A program made the position numbers and the translations under genes. Positions 1-8,377 of a stretch of DNA of 64,000 nt are shown piece after piece (the first letter of the stretch is position 1; each line of letters opens with the position of its first letter). The stretch lies in assembly GCA_017418975.1 (NCBI GenBank), contig JAFOMG010000017.1:496001-560000 (forward strand), read 5' to 3'. The stretch comes from Sphingomonas sp. (GTDB lineage: Bacteria > Pseudomonadota > Alphaproteobacteria > Sphingomonadales > Sphingomonadaceae). The notes beneath the pieces were generated by a model. It was not told the origin of the DNA. It saw only the letters and a list, made by a program, of their open reading frames with translations, and searched no databases.

Positions 1-264
1 CTCGACTCCGGCGCCGAGAAGCTGTTCGCGCTGGTGAAGGCATCCGGCGCCGATCTGGGCATTCCCGTCGCGTGGAAATTCTCCGGCGGCGTGTGCGACG
101 GCAACAACATCGCCGCCGCCGGCGTGCCGGTGGTCGACACCATGGGCGCGCGCGGCGGCCTGATCCACAGCGCCGATGAATTCCTCATTCCGGAGAGCCT
201 GGCCGAGCGTGCCGCGCTCTCCGCCGTCACCATGCTGCGTATCGCCGAGAAGGGAAGATTATGA
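1..264 (+). CDS. M20-family metallohydrolase, C-terminal part (gene cut by window edge)
   Basis: The reading frame is open from base 1 to the TGA at 262-264, so only about 87 C-terminal residues are present. They contain the pattern SGG-x-CDGN followed by D-x-MGARGG-x-IHS-x-DE, which matches the end of M20 (carboxypeptidase G2/ArgE-like) hydrolases, where the HS-x-DE segment supplies an active-site histidine and glutamate. The stop overlaps the astA start (ATGA), so it is translationally coupled to arginine succinyltransferase genes. It may deacylate an arginine-pathway intermediate or peptide; the substrate cannot be read from this fragment. Confidence 0.85.
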   Translation, partial: LDSGAEKLFALVKASGADLGIPVAWKFSGGVCDGNNIAAAGVPVVDTMGARGGLIHSADEFLIPESLAERAALSAVTMLRIAEKGRL

Positions 265-1271
265 GTTTCGTGATCCGTGCCGCCCGCGACGAGGATCTGC
301 AGGCGCTTTACGAGATGGCGAAGCTGACCGGCGGCGGCTTCACCAATCTCCAGCCCGAGAAGGAAGTGCTGCGGGCCAAGCTCGCGCGCAGCCATGCCGC
401 CTTCGAGCGCGGCGAGGACGAGAGCGGCGACGACGTGTTCGTGCTGGTGCTCGAGAACAGGGATACCGGCGAGGTGCGCGGCACCTGCCAGATCTTCACC
501 GCCGTGGGGCAGCGCTGGCCCTTCTACTCCTATCGCCTTGCCACCGAGACCAAGCACAGCGAGGAGCTGGGCCGTACCTTCCGTGCCGAGACGCTCAGCC
601 TGGTCAACGACCTGGAAGGGGCCAGCGAGGTCGGCGGGCTGTTCCTGCATCCGGGCGAGCGGGCCGGCGGCCTCGGCATGCTGCTGGCGCGCAGCCGCTA
701 TCTCTTCATCGCCCGCCACCGCCAGCGTTTCGCCGAAAGGATCCTGGCCGAGCTGCGCGGCGTGATCGACGAGGCTGGCGGATCTCCCTTCTGGGACGGC
801 GTCGCGGGGCGCTTCTTCGGGATGAACTTCCAGGAGGCGGACAGCTTCAATGCCGTCCATGGCAACCAGTTCATCGCCGATCTGATGCCCAAGCACCCGA
901 TCTATACCGCGATGCTGCAGGAGAGCGCGCGCGGCGTGATCGGCCTGCCCCACCCCTCCGGCCGCGCCGCGATGCGCATGCTGGAGAGCGAGGGCTTCGC
1001 CTGGGAGCGCTATGTCGACATCTTCGACGGCGGCCCGACGATGACCGCGCGCACCGATCAGGTGAAGACGGTGCGCGACGCCAGGATCGCTCGCGTGGTG
1101 GCGGTGGAAGCCGGTGGCGAGCCTGCCCTGGTGGCCACGGGCAGGCTCCAGCAGTTCCGCGCCACCCAGGGCCGCGTGGCCGAGCGGGAGGGGGGCGCGG
1201 CGATCGACCCGCAAACCGCCGAGCTGCTCGGTGTGGGCGTTGGCGACGAAATCATGCATGTGGCGCGCTGA
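261..1271 (+). CDS. astA: Arginine N-succinyltransferase
   Basis: This 336-residue protein has the length and sequence pattern of AstA, which transfers succinyl from succinyl-CoA to arginine as step 1 of the AST pathway for using arginine as carbon and nitrogen source. The start of the family is visible (IRAARDEDLQALYEMA, then GGGFTNLQ), as is the internal GLFLHP segment of its GNAT-like fold. The ATG overlaps the stop of the upstream hydrolase (ATGA) and its own TGA overlaps the astB ATG (TGATG), so the three genes form one tightly coupled operon. It acts in the cytoplasm. Confidence 0.95.
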   Translation: MSFVIRAARDEDLQALYEMAKLTGGGFTNLQPEKEVLRAKLARSHAAFERGEDESGDDVFVLVLENRDTGEVRGTCQIFTAVGQRWPFYSYRLATETKHSEELGRTFRAETLSLVNDLEGASEVGGLFLHPGERAGGLGMLLARSRYLFIARHRQRFAERILAELRGVIDEAGGSPFWDGVAGRFFGMNFQEADSFNAVHGNQFIADLMPKHPIYTAMLQESARGVIGLPHPSGRAAMRMLESEGFAWERYVDIFDGGPTMTARTDQVKTVRDARIARVVAVEAGGEPALVATGRLQQFRATQGRVAEREGGAAIDPQTAELLGVGVGDEIMHVAR

Positions 1272-2512
1272 TGCTCGTCGAGATCAACTTCGACGGGATC
1301 ATCGGCCCGAGCCACAATTATGCCGGGCTGAGCCATGGCAACCTGGCGGCGACGCGCAATCGGGGCGAGACTTCGTTCCCGCGCGCCGCGGCGCTGCAGG
1401 GAGTCGCCAAGATGCGCGCCAACCTGGCGCTCGGGCTCGCCCAGGGCATCCTGCTTCCCCATGCCCGGCCCGACCATCGCTGGCTCGCCAGCCTCGGCAC
1501 CCGTTTCGAGGATGCTCCGCCGCATAGCCAGGCCCAGGCGCTGTCCGCTTCGCCGATGTGGGCCGCCAATGCCGCGACTGTCTCGCCCGCGCCCGACACG
1601 GCGGACGGCAAATGCCATCTGAGCGTCGCCAATCTGGTGACGATGCCGCATCGCAGCCATGAATGGCCCGAGACGCTGGCACAGCTCCGCCTCGCCTTTG
1701 CCGGCCCCGCCTTCACTGTGCACGCCCCCGTGCCGGCGCCGTTCGGCGACGAAGGCGCGGCCAATCACATGCGGCTCGCCGCCAGCCATGACGCCCCGGG
1801 CGTGGAAGTGTTCGTCTATGGCATTTCGGGCGGCCCCTTCCCTGCGCGCCAGCATCCCGATGCAAGCGCGGCGGTGGCGCGGAAGCATCGGCTCGAGCGC
1901 GTGCTGTTCGTCCAGCAATCCGAGGAAGCGATCGCGGCAGGCGCGTTCCACAACGACGTGGTCGCGGTGGCGAACGGTCCCGTGCTGTTCACGCACGAAC
2001 TGGCCTTTGCTGGCAAGGATCGCTTCTATGCCGATCTGCGCGCGATGCTGCCGCAGGTCGAGATCGTCGAGGTGCCTGCCGCGCAGGTGAGCCTGGCCGA
2101 TGCGATCAGATCCTATCTGTTCAACGCGCAGCTGGTCACCCTGCCCTCGGGCGAGATGGCGCTGGTGCTGCCGGGCGAGGCACGCGACACGCCTTCGGTA
2201 TGGCGCTGGCTGCAGGAGCATGTCGCGGGCAACGGCCCGATCCGGCGGCTCGAGGTGGTCGATGTGCGCCAGTCCATGGCCAATGGCGGCGGGCCTGCCT
2301 GTCTGCGCCTGCGCGTGGTCTGCGATCCCGCGACGGTCGATCCGCGCTTCCTGGTGGACGATGGCAAGCTCGATCGCATCGCCGGAGTGATCGAGGCGCA
2401 TTGGCCCGAGGCCATCCCCTTCGACTCGATCGCCGATCCGGCGCTGATCGCCCGGGTCGAGGCCGCGCGCCGGGCGTTGCTGGAGGCGTTGGAGATCCCG
2501 GAGCTTCTCTAG
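1271..2512 (+). CDS. astB: N-succinylarginine dihydrolase
   Basis: This 413-residue protein starts MLVEINFDGIIGPSHNYAGL, the diagnostic N-terminus of AstB. AstB converts N2-succinylarginine to succinylornithine, ammonia and CO2. The C-terminal NGGGPACLRLRV segment carries the expected catalytic cysteine of the amidinotransferase-like fold. The ATG at 1271 overlaps the astA stop. The same frame is open further upstream inside astA, but that extension has no AstB similarity and is rejected. astC, astD and astE are not in the window. Confidence 0.95.
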   Translation: MLVEINFDGIIGPSHNYAGLSHGNLAATRNRGETSFPRAAALQGVAKMRANLALGLAQGILLPHARPDHRWLASLGTRFEDAPPHSQAQALSASPMWAANAATVSPAPDTADGKCHLSVANLVTMPHRSHEWPETLAQLRLAFAGPAFTVHAPVPAPFGDEGAANHMRLAASHDAPGVEVFVYGISGGPFPARQHPDASAAVARKHRLERVLFVQQSEEAIAAGAFHNDVVAVANGPVLFTHELAFAGKDRFYADLRAMLPQVEIVEVPAAQVSLADAIRSYLFNAQLVTLPSGEMALVLPGEARDTPSVWRWLQEHVAGNGPIRRLEVVDVRQSMANGGGPACLRLRVVCDPATVDPRFLVDDGKLDRIAGVIEAHWPEAIPFDSIADPALIARVEAARRALLEALEIPELL

Positions 2513-2616
2513 CGGCACGAGCAGCCGAAGTGTCGGGATAATTGACAGTTAACTATCTAATTTAACGCGAAACTACGTATTTTGGCGCTTGGCCCGGCGC
2601 TTGCTTAACCTTTCCC

Positions 2617-2829
2617 ATGCTCTATCGCGTCCGTCGCCTGTTCACGATCAAGACCAAGTTCGAGGCCTTTCTGGTCATCTATGGCCTTGCCTGTGGCGCG
2701 ACCGAGCGCGGGGTCCATTATCTGGGGAAGTTTCCGGGCTGGGGTGGCTGGATGCTCTTCGCGTTGTGCCCGATTGCTGTATTCATGGCGGGCGCCAAGA
2801 TACTGGACAGCTTCGATGTTCCGGATTGA
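2617..2829 (+). CDS. Small conserved-looking membrane protein, function unknown
   Basis: This is a 70-residue protein with a basic N-terminus (LYRVRRLFTIKTKFEA), an amphipathic first half and one clear hydrophobic segment near residues 45-63. I do not recognise a named domain. The codon use matches the neighbourhood. No Shine-Dalgarno sequence stands out before the ATG. A TTGACA hexamer lies at 2542-2547, about 70 bp upstream, without a convincing -10. The kinase-like gene follows 70 bp downstream on the same strand. Confidence 0.65.
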   Translation: MLYRVRRLFTIKTKFEAFLVIYGLACGATERGVHYLGKFPGWGGWMLFALCPIAVFMAGAKILDSFDVPD

Positions 2830-2899
2830 GCGGGGAATTGCGTCTGTAATAGTCGGGGGCTAGGGCCGGCGAGCTGGCCTGTGGGGAGGTTCTGAGCGC

Positions 2900-4201
2900 G
2901 TGCGGTTGTTTCGAGGCATTTTTTCCTCTTTGGCGGCGCAGGCGCTGCTGGCGGCGGTCGTGCCGGGTGGACTCATGGTGTTCGTGATGCACGAGAGCCA
3001 GCAGGCCGAGCTGGTCCAGCGCGACCGCGAGCGGCTTGACGCCTTCGTGCAGACGGTCGCCGAAGCGGCCCGTGCCGGGCGCCCGCTCGATCAGGCCGCG
3101 AACCTGCCCGGGCCGCTTGCCGGCCGGGTCCTGCTCGTGGATCCGCAGGGCCATGCGATCGCCGGTCCCACCACTTCCCTGCCCGCGCGCGCCGAACGCC
3201 CCGTCCAGGTCGATGGCCGCACCGTGGCGACGGCACGGGTGGTCCGCCCGCCCGAGCTGTCCGATCAGGACCGGCGGGTCCTCGCCACCCAATATATCGG
3301 CGTGGCGGCGATCCTGGTGGTGCTGTTCGTGCTGCTGCTGGTGATGGCCTATGTCTTCGCGCGGCGCTGGTCGCGGCCGCAGCTGCAGCTCTACCGGATG
3401 AGCCGCGACGTGGTGAACGGCGACCTCGATCTCTATTTCGACGAGGAAGGCCCGGCCGAGGTCGTGGCGACGATGCGCAACCTGCGCCGCATCGCCAGCC
3501 AGTTCAGCCGGCTGGAGACGGCGCGGCGCACCTGGCTGGTCTCGATCTCGGGCGAGCTCAAGGGCCCGACCGAGAATATGGGCGAGCATTTCATCAAGCT
3601 GTGCGAGGTGCAGCCGCCGCTTCCGCCCGCGCTGATCGGCGCGATCGAGGAGGACACGCGCCGGCTGATCCACATGGCGGAGGATCTGAACGCGGTGGCG
3701 CTCGCCGATCTCGGCCGCCTGCCCGTCACTTTCGCCTCGGTCGATCCGCGCGCGCTGATCCACAATGCCATCTATGCCGATCGCAAGCGCGCCGAGGCGC
3801 AGGGCGTGCGGCTGGAGACGAGCACGCTCCCCGAATATACGGTGATCGTGAAATGGGACGGGGCGCGAATCGAGCAGCTGTTCGGCGCGCTGATCGACAA
3901 TTCGCTGCGCTACACGCCGCGCAACGGCCGGATCGTGCTGGGCCTGGAGAGCTCGCGCGACGCCTGGCGGCTGATCATCGACGACAATGCGCCCGGCGTC
4001 GACGTGATGCTCGCCCAGCGCCTGTTCGAGCCTTTCTATCGCAGCTCGGACCGCGCCGACGAATCGGCGGCTTCCGGCCTGGGCCTGGCGACGGCACGGG
4101 CAATCGTGGAGGCGCATCACGGAAGGATCGAGGCGAGCCGTTCGCCGATCGGCGGCCTGCGCGTCACGGTGATCCTGCCGGGCAACCCGCCCACGGCCTG
4201 A
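2900..4201 (+). CDS. Membrane sensor-kinase-like protein lacking the phosphoacceptor histidine
   Basis: This 433-residue protein has a GTG start. It has an N-terminal membrane segment (about residues 10-30), a periplasmic region of about 110 residues, a second membrane segment (about 135-155), a HAMP-like linker and a C-terminal GHKL ATPase domain. The ATPase motifs are visible: N box ALIDNSLRYTP, DDNAPGVD in the place of G1, LFEPFYR, and G2 GLGLATAR. In the dimerisation helix the usual SHELRTPL reads SGELKGPT, so glycine 218 replaces the histidine that would be phosphorylated. No response regulator gene is adjacent. It may be an ATP-binding signalling adaptor, a phosphatase-only protein or a partner of another kinase. 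Confidence 0.85.
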   Translation: MRLFRGIFSSLAAQALLAAVVPGGLMVFVMHESQQAELVQRDRERLDAFVQTVAEAARAGRPLDQAANLPGPLAGRVLLVDPQGHAIAGPTTSLPARAERPVQVDGRTVATARVVRPPELSDQDRRVLATQYIGVAAILVVLFVLLLVMAYVFARRWSRPQLQLYRMSRDVVNGDLDLYFDEEGPAEVVATMRNLRRIASQFSRLETARRTWLVSISGELKGPTENMGEHFIKLCEVQPPLPPALIGAIEEDTRRLIHMAEDLNAVALADLGRLPVTFASVDPRALIHNAIYADRKRAEAQGVRLETSTLPEYTVIVKWDGARIEQLFGALIDNSLRYTPRNGRIVLGLESSRDAWRLIIDDNAPGVDVMLAQRLFEPFYRSSDRADESAASGLGLATARAIVEAHHGRIEASRSPIGGLRVTVILPGNPPTA

Positions 4202-4298
4202 TTCGGTCGGCCGGGCTCGATTTGCGTCGCGGTCGCCGCGTCCGCGCACTCGACGTGCGCGGCGTAGCAGATGCGGGGCGCATTTGTTACGATGGCTG

Positions 4299-4781
4299 AT
4301 GTTGATCCGTGCTCTGATGAGTCTTGGCATCGCGGCGATTTTGACATCGCCCGCTCATGCACTTTGCAGCTACCGTGGCGTGGATAACGCAAGGACCACC
4401 GTCGCCCAGGAGTTCAAGGATTCTCGCTGGGTTGTTCGTGCCCATGTGGTTTCCGCAGACTATCATTGGTCCGACGAAGACGAATCGTGGACCCTCTACC
4501 GGCTCGAAGTCGTCCAGAGCTTCAAGGGCGATCTTCCGCGGAGATTCACTTTCTTCACAATGCGGAACAGCGGCGGATTCTACATGGATGGCGATGGCGG
4601 AGTGCCTGATCTGGACGGAGACTATCTATTGTTTCTCACGCGCCGGCCCTGGCCTCGCTCCGATCCGCCGGCGGCCAGGGGGGCGTTGTGGGTCAACTAT
4701 AATTGCGGCCAGTCGAAAGCCTGGTCGCAAGTGACCCAGAAAGAAAATGCTCAGCTTCGGGAGCTTTCGGCTCGGCGGTGA
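4299..4781 (+). CDS. Secreted hypothetical protein
   Basis: From the ATG at 4299 this is a 160-residue protein with a signal peptide ending in a SPAHA-type cleavage site. A TTG at 4284 and an ATG at 4317 are alternative starts. The mature part has two cysteines (CSYRG near its start, NYNCGQ near its end), which could form a disulphide, and a central beta-rich region. Proteins of this general look (signal peptide, SFKGD followed by FLTRR) resemble small exported proteins of unknown function. GC is visibly lower than in the neighbours, which may point to transfer. It converges on the tRNA-Arg gene and shares the terminator at 4804-4840. Confidence 0.65.
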   Translation: MLIRALMSLGIAAILTSPAHALCSYRGVDNARTTVAQEFKDSRWVVRAHVVSADYHWSDEDESWTLYRLEVVQSFKGDLPRRFTFFTMRNSGGFYMDGDGGVPDLDGDYLLFLTRRPWPRSDPPAARGALWVNYNCGQSKAWSQVTQKENAQLRELSARR

Positions 4782-4803
4782 GCGCGACCGAGCCCCAAAA
4801 CAT

Positions 4804-4840
4804 AAAAACCCCGCTAAGCCGATGGCCTAGCGGGGTTTTT
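4804..4840. terminator. Bidirectional Rho-independent terminator
   Basis: AAAAACCCCGCTA and TAGCGGGGTTTTT form a perfect 13-bp stem that is extended by GCC/GGC after one mismatch, with a GAT loop. U-runs appear on both strands. It lies 23 bp after the stop at 4781 (plus strand) and 2 bp after the 3' CCA of tRNA-Arg (minus strand), so it can end both converging transcripts. Confidence 0.92.
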
Positions 4841-4842
4841 AA

Positions 4843-4919
4843 TGGCGCGCCCGGAACGATTCGAACGTCCGACCCTCAGATTCGTAGTCTGATGCTCTAT
4901 CCAGCTGAGCTACGGGCGC
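4843..4919 (-). tRNA. tRNA-Arg (anticodon ACG)
   Basis: On the minus strand this is a 77-nt cloverleaf. The acceptor stem is GCGCCCG/CGGGCGC, the D arm contains AGCTCAGCTGGATAGAGC, the anticodon stem TCAGA/TCTGA encloses the loop CTACGAA (anticodon ACG), and the T loop is GTTCGAATC. The 3' CCA is encoded. The A in the first anticodon position is normally deaminated to inosine by TadA, giving CGN decoding. A weak promoter candidate on the minus strand is TTGCGC, a 17-nt spacer and TAAAGG, ending about 13 nt before the tRNA. Confidence 0.97.
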
Positions 4920-5001
4920 GCTGTGGAGGGGTGCCTTTAGAAGCGGTTTTCGGATCGCGCAAGCCGTTGCGTGCAGTTTTCCACAGGCATAAGGCGCTGA
5001 C

Positions 5002-5499
5002 ATGCGATTTATTCTGCTGCTCAGCCTCGCCGGGCTCGCCGGCTGCACCCAGGCGACGGGGCGATACCCCTCGCTGCTGCCCCGCCCGATCGAATCGACG
5101 AGCCTCGCCGAGCCCGAGCGGCCGGTGCCGGTCGCGACGCCCGACGCCGCGCTCGACAAGCGGATCGCCGAGATCCGCGCCGGGCTCGACGCCGGCGCCA
5201 GGGCCTTCACCGCCGGCGCCCAGGATGCCGAGGCCCGGATCGCCGTGTCGCGCGGCCTGCCCCAGGGCTCCGAGGCGTGGCTGCAGGCGCAAGTGGCGAT
5301 GGGCCAGCTTGCCGAGCTGCGCCGCCCGGCCGTGACGGCCCTGTCCGACCTGGACGAGCTGGCGACCCAGCGCGGCGTCGACGGCCTGCCGCCCTATCCG
5401 GCGCTCGATGCCGCCCTGGCCGACGCCGACCGCGCCGCCACCGCGCAACAGGCCCGGATCGATTCGCTCGAGGCCGCGCTGGGCGGCACGGGCGGCTAG
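5002..5499 (+). CDS. Small lipoprotein, function unknown
   Basis: This is a 165-residue protein with a type II signal peptide and the lipobox LAGC, so cysteine 15 would be lipidated. The mature part is rich in Ala, Asp, Glu and Arg and is probably helical. The last 30 residues (ADADRAATAQQARIDSLEAA) have coiled-coil character. It ends immediately before the converging gene at 5500. No enzymatic motif is seen. The position after Cys15 is Thr, not Asp, so outer-membrane targeting is expected. Confidence 0.75.
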   Translation: MRFILLLSLAGLAGCTQATGRYPSLLPRPIESTSLAEPERPVPVATPDAALDKRIAEIRAGLDAGARAFTAGAQDAEARIAVSRGLPQGSEAWLQAQVAMGQLAELRRPAVTALSDLDELATQRGVDGLPPYPALDAALADADRAATAQQARIDSLEAALGGTGG

Positions 5500-7782
5500 T
5501 CAGTTCCCCGCCAGCTCCGGGTGCAGCACCCGGAGCACCGGCATCACCGAAGCATAATCGTCGGTCCAGGGCTCGAAGCCGGGCCAGGACCGCAGCCGCC
5601 GCCAGCCTCCGCCCCGCGCCACCAGCCGGTCGAGCACCGCCTGGTCATGGCTGAGCGCGATCCATTCCGACGCCGATTCGGCCCTGGGCTCCACCTGATC
5701 CACCTTCGTGCCGCCGCCCGGCTGCGGCGTGGCGACGAAATGCGGCTCCGGCTCGTAGGACAGCCGCACCGCCTTCCAGCCGCCATCGCGCGCGGCGGCG
5801 GACACCACGGGGGCCAGCGCCATGAACCGGTTGGAGATATGGACGAGCAGCAGCCCGTTCGGGGCAAGCACCCGGCCATAGGTGGCGAAGGCCTGGCGCG
5901 TCAGCAGGTGCATCGGCACCGTATCCGACGAGAAGGCATCGAGCGCGAGCAGGTCGAGGCTGGCGCTCTGCGTCTCGGTGAGGCGCACGCGCGCATCGCC
6001 GATCGAGATGCGCGTCTGCGGCGCGCATTGCCGCAGGAACGTGAACTTGCCCGAATCGCGGGCGAGATGGACGATCGCCGGATCGATCTCGAAGAAGCGC
6101 CAGCTCTGGCCGGGCCGGGCATAGCAGGCGAGCGTGCCGGTGCCGAGGCCGACCACGCCGACGCGCGCGGCGGGACCATAGAGATCGGGCAGCGCCTGCA
6201 TCGCCTGCCCCACGCCCGATCCCGGCACGTAATAGGTGGTCGGCCGGGTCGAGAGCGCGCCTTTCAGCTGGATGCCGTGGAGCGTGGTGCCGTGCGCCAG
6301 CTGGCGCTCATCGTCATAGTCCGTGACGGTATAGACACCGAAATAGCTGCGCGTGCGGGCATCGGTGAGCGAGAGCTGGATCGAGCGATAGCCGCCGAAC
6401 AGGATGAGGCCGCCCGCCAGTGCCGCCAGATAGGCCGGGCGGCGCCCGACCGCGAACAGCCCGAGCAGCGCGACGAGCACAAAGGCGATCTGCTCGTGCA
6501 TGATGCCGAGCAGGTTGCCGGGATTGACCGCGCCGAGCCAGACCAGCAGCGCGACCAGCACGACCAGCGTGATCGTCTTGCCGCGGGTGCCGTGCCGCCA
6601 GAAATCCCCGATCGCCGCGAGGAGGAACATCTGCGGGCAGAGCGCGCCCGCCGCGAGGACGAGCAGCGGATATTCATAGGTCCAGTCGAACAGGATCGGC
6701 GCGATCAGGCCGGCGAACACGCCGCCGAGCACGCCGCCCACCGACATGGCGAGGTAGAAGCCGGTGAGCCGGTCCGGCGCCGGGCGCAGGGCATACATGC
6801 GGGCATGCAGCGTCACCGATACGGTGAAGAGCAGCAACAGCCCGATGATCGCGTTGAGATAGGCGAGCTGCTGGTGGCCGGCGATCAGCGTCGCGCCGAA
6901 CATCAGGATGATGACCGGCGCGAACTTGGTGAGGATCTCGGGCAGCACCGCATTGTCGCGAAAGGCCACCGAGAAGCTGAGCAGATAGAGGCCGAGCGGC
7001 AGCACCCACAGCATCGGCACCGCGACGATGTCGGTCGTGAGGAAGGTCGTCGTCGCCAGCATCAGGCCCGAGGGGACTAGCGCCAGCGCGATCCAATGGA
7101 ACACCCGGCGCCAGGGCGGCGCGGGCGTATGGTGCGCGACATGCGGCTCGCCTTCCGCCCGGCGCGGCAGGCGCGCGGTGCAGCCCGCGACCAGGATCAG
7201 GACCAGAACATAGCCGCCGGTCCACAGCCAGCTCTGGCCCTTGAGCGCCAGATTGGGCTCGACGATCAGCGGATAGGCGATCAGCCCGCCGAAGCTGCCG
7301 ATATTGGAGGCGGCGTAAAGGGCATAGGGGTCGCGCCCGTGACTGGCGATGCTGTACCAGCGCTGGAGGAGCGGCGCCTGGGCAGAGACGGCGAAGAACA
7401 GCGGACCGATCGAGGCGACGAGCAGCCAGGGTACCCAGAGCGCCGGCTCCGCGTCGCCGGGCAGTTCCATCGCGATCACGCCGATCGGCAGCCACAGCGC
7501 CGCGATCAGGAGCACCGCGAGATGGATCGTCCCCTGGGCCCGCGGCGACACCCGGCCCAGCCAATGCGCGTAGGAATAGCCGCCGAGCAGCAGCGCCTGA
7601 TAGACCAGCATCGCGCTGTTCCACACCGCCGGCGCGCCGCCCAGTTGCGGCAGCGCCATGCGCGCGACCATGGGCTGGACGAGGAAGAGCAGGAAGGAGC
7701 CGGCGAGGATCGCGGCGACGAACAGCCAGCGCGTGGTCCGCGTGCCGGGCTGCGGCGTCCCGTCGTCGATTGCATTCTCCAT
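5500..7782 (-). CDS. Membrane transporter-like/spermidine-synthase-like fusion protein
   Basis: This is a 760-residue protein. Roughly residues 18-480 are a polytopic membrane domain (first helix FVAAILAGSFLLFLVQPMVAR). The C-terminal third is a spermidine synthase-like Rossmann fold with VGVVGLGTGTL near residue 540, an EIDP acidic loop and the LALDAFSSD segment. Such fusions are common in proteobacteria and are annotated as fused MFS/spermidine synthase. Whether they aminopropylate anything is unproven. It is monocistronic and faces away from the 595-bp intergenic region upstream. Confidence 0.88.
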   Translation of the reverse strand: MENAIDDGTPQPGTRTTRWLFVAAILAGSFLLFLVQPMVARMALPQLGGAPAVWNSAMLVYQALLLGGYSYAHWLGRVSPRAQGTIHLAVLLIAALWLPIGVIAMELPGDAEPALWVPWLLVASIGPLFFAVSAQAPLLQRWYSIASHGRDPYALYAASNIGSFGGLIAYPLIVEPNLALKGQSWLWTGGYVLVLILVAGCTARLPRRAEGEPHVAHHTPAPPWRRVFHWIALALVPSGLMLATTTFLTTDIVAVPMLWVLPLGLYLLSFSVAFRDNAVLPEILTKFAPVIILMFGATLIAGHQQLAYLNAIIGLLLLFTVSVTLHARMYALRPAPDRLTGFYLAMSVGGVLGGVFAGLIAPILFDWTYEYPLLVLAAGALCPQMFLLAAIGDFWRHGTRGKTITLVVLVALLVWLGAVNPGNLLGIMHEQIAFVLVALLGLFAVGRRPAYLAALAGGLILFGGYRSIQLSLTDARTRSYFGVYTVTDYDDERQLAHGTTLHGIQLKGALSTRPTTYYVPGSGVGQAMQALPDLYGPAARVGVVGLGTGTLACYARPGQSWRFFEIDPAIVHLARDSGKFTFLRQCAPQTRISIGDARVRLTETQSASLDLLALDAFSSDTVPMHLLTRQAFATYGRVLAPNGLLLVHISNRFMALAPVVSAAARDGGWKAVRLSYEPEPHFVATPQPGGGTKVDQVEPRAESASEWIALSHDQAVLDRLVARGGGWRRLRSWPGFEPWTDDYASVMPVLRVLHPELAGN

Positions 7783-8139
7783 CGCTTCAGGCCTCCGCGC
7801 CGCTGTGCAGCGATTCGGCTTGCCGATGGATGAACCAGGCGCGGAAGTTTACGAAGCCTAGGCTATGGGGGGCCCGATTTCCCTCCCCGGAATTTGGGCC
7901 CTGTCCGGATATGGCGGGCTGCGGGATGTGCGACACGATCATGCCGTGGACGCAAGCAGAGGAAACTCTACTAGTAAAGGGTCCGGGTGCGCCGACAGTC
8001 CCGATCTCGGTTCGACCTGGAACTTATCGGGGTAGATGGGGCCATCGCGGCTCCATTACTCCAGATGTCGATTGGGCCCGATCGGGGACGCATACCCCCC
8101 TCCGTCCCCCTCTCCGTCAGCCCCCGCTTCCCTCTCTCC

Positions 8140-8263
8140 GTCATCCCCGCGAAGGCGGGGATCCAGGGCCATGCGCAAGGACCGCGTGGGTCGCGTTACC
8201 GTCTCCGACAACCGCTTCGATTGTCCCATATTATCCTGGATCCCCGCCTTCGCGGGGGATGAC
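8140..8263. repeat. REP-like inverted repeat pair (GTCATCCCCGCG type)
   Basis: The left arm, GTCATCCCCGCGAAGGCGGGGATCCAGG, begins at 8140 and is itself a hairpin. It is repeated in inverted orientation at 8235-8263, which ends in GGGGGATGAC. The two arms are separated by about 67 bp, so the whole could fold into a long cruciform. Related copies lie at 13655-13736 and 18999-19133. Confidence 0.85.
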
Positions 8264-8351
8264 GATGGATGCGGGGTGATGGTGGAGAATATGAGCCCGT
8301 GACCCAGGCCCCTGCCATAATCCGGGAATGGTGAAATCTCCGGATCGCAAG

Positions 8352-8376
8352 ACGAAAGCGCCGGCCGACCCGGCGC
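8352..8376 (-). terminator. Rho-independent terminator of the hemB-GNAT operon
   Basis: On the minus strand GCGCCGG, a 5-nt loop and CCGGCGC form a 7-bp GC stem followed by TTTCGTCTT. It begins directly after the stop of the last GNAT gene (8378). Confidence 0.7.
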
Positions 8377-8377
8377 C

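Larger units (their letters stand above)
7783..8377. other. Intergenic region without a supported gene
   Basis: These 595 bp separate the fusion protein gene from the last GNAT gene. They contain a hairpin repeat pair at 8140-8263 and a terminator at 8352-8376. Short open frames through the repeat are made of repeat sequence and are not credible genes. The first 80 bp should hold the promoter of the minus-strand fusion gene, but I see no clear -35/-10 pair. Confidence 0.6.

Noticed and set aside
176..1270. In-frame extension upstream of astB
   Set aside because: The extra residues come from astA in another frame and have an Arg-rich shadow composition; the MLVEINFDG start fits AstB and gives the right length.
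5521..7080. 519-codon open frame on the plus strand opposite the fusion protein
   Set aside because: Charged, repetitive shadow composition and no start context; the minus-strand gene has clear membrane and nucleotide-binding motifs.
7987..8262. Small open frame across the repeat at 8140-8263
   Set aside because: Its sequence is mainly the hairpin repeat; no ribosome-binding site or codon bias.
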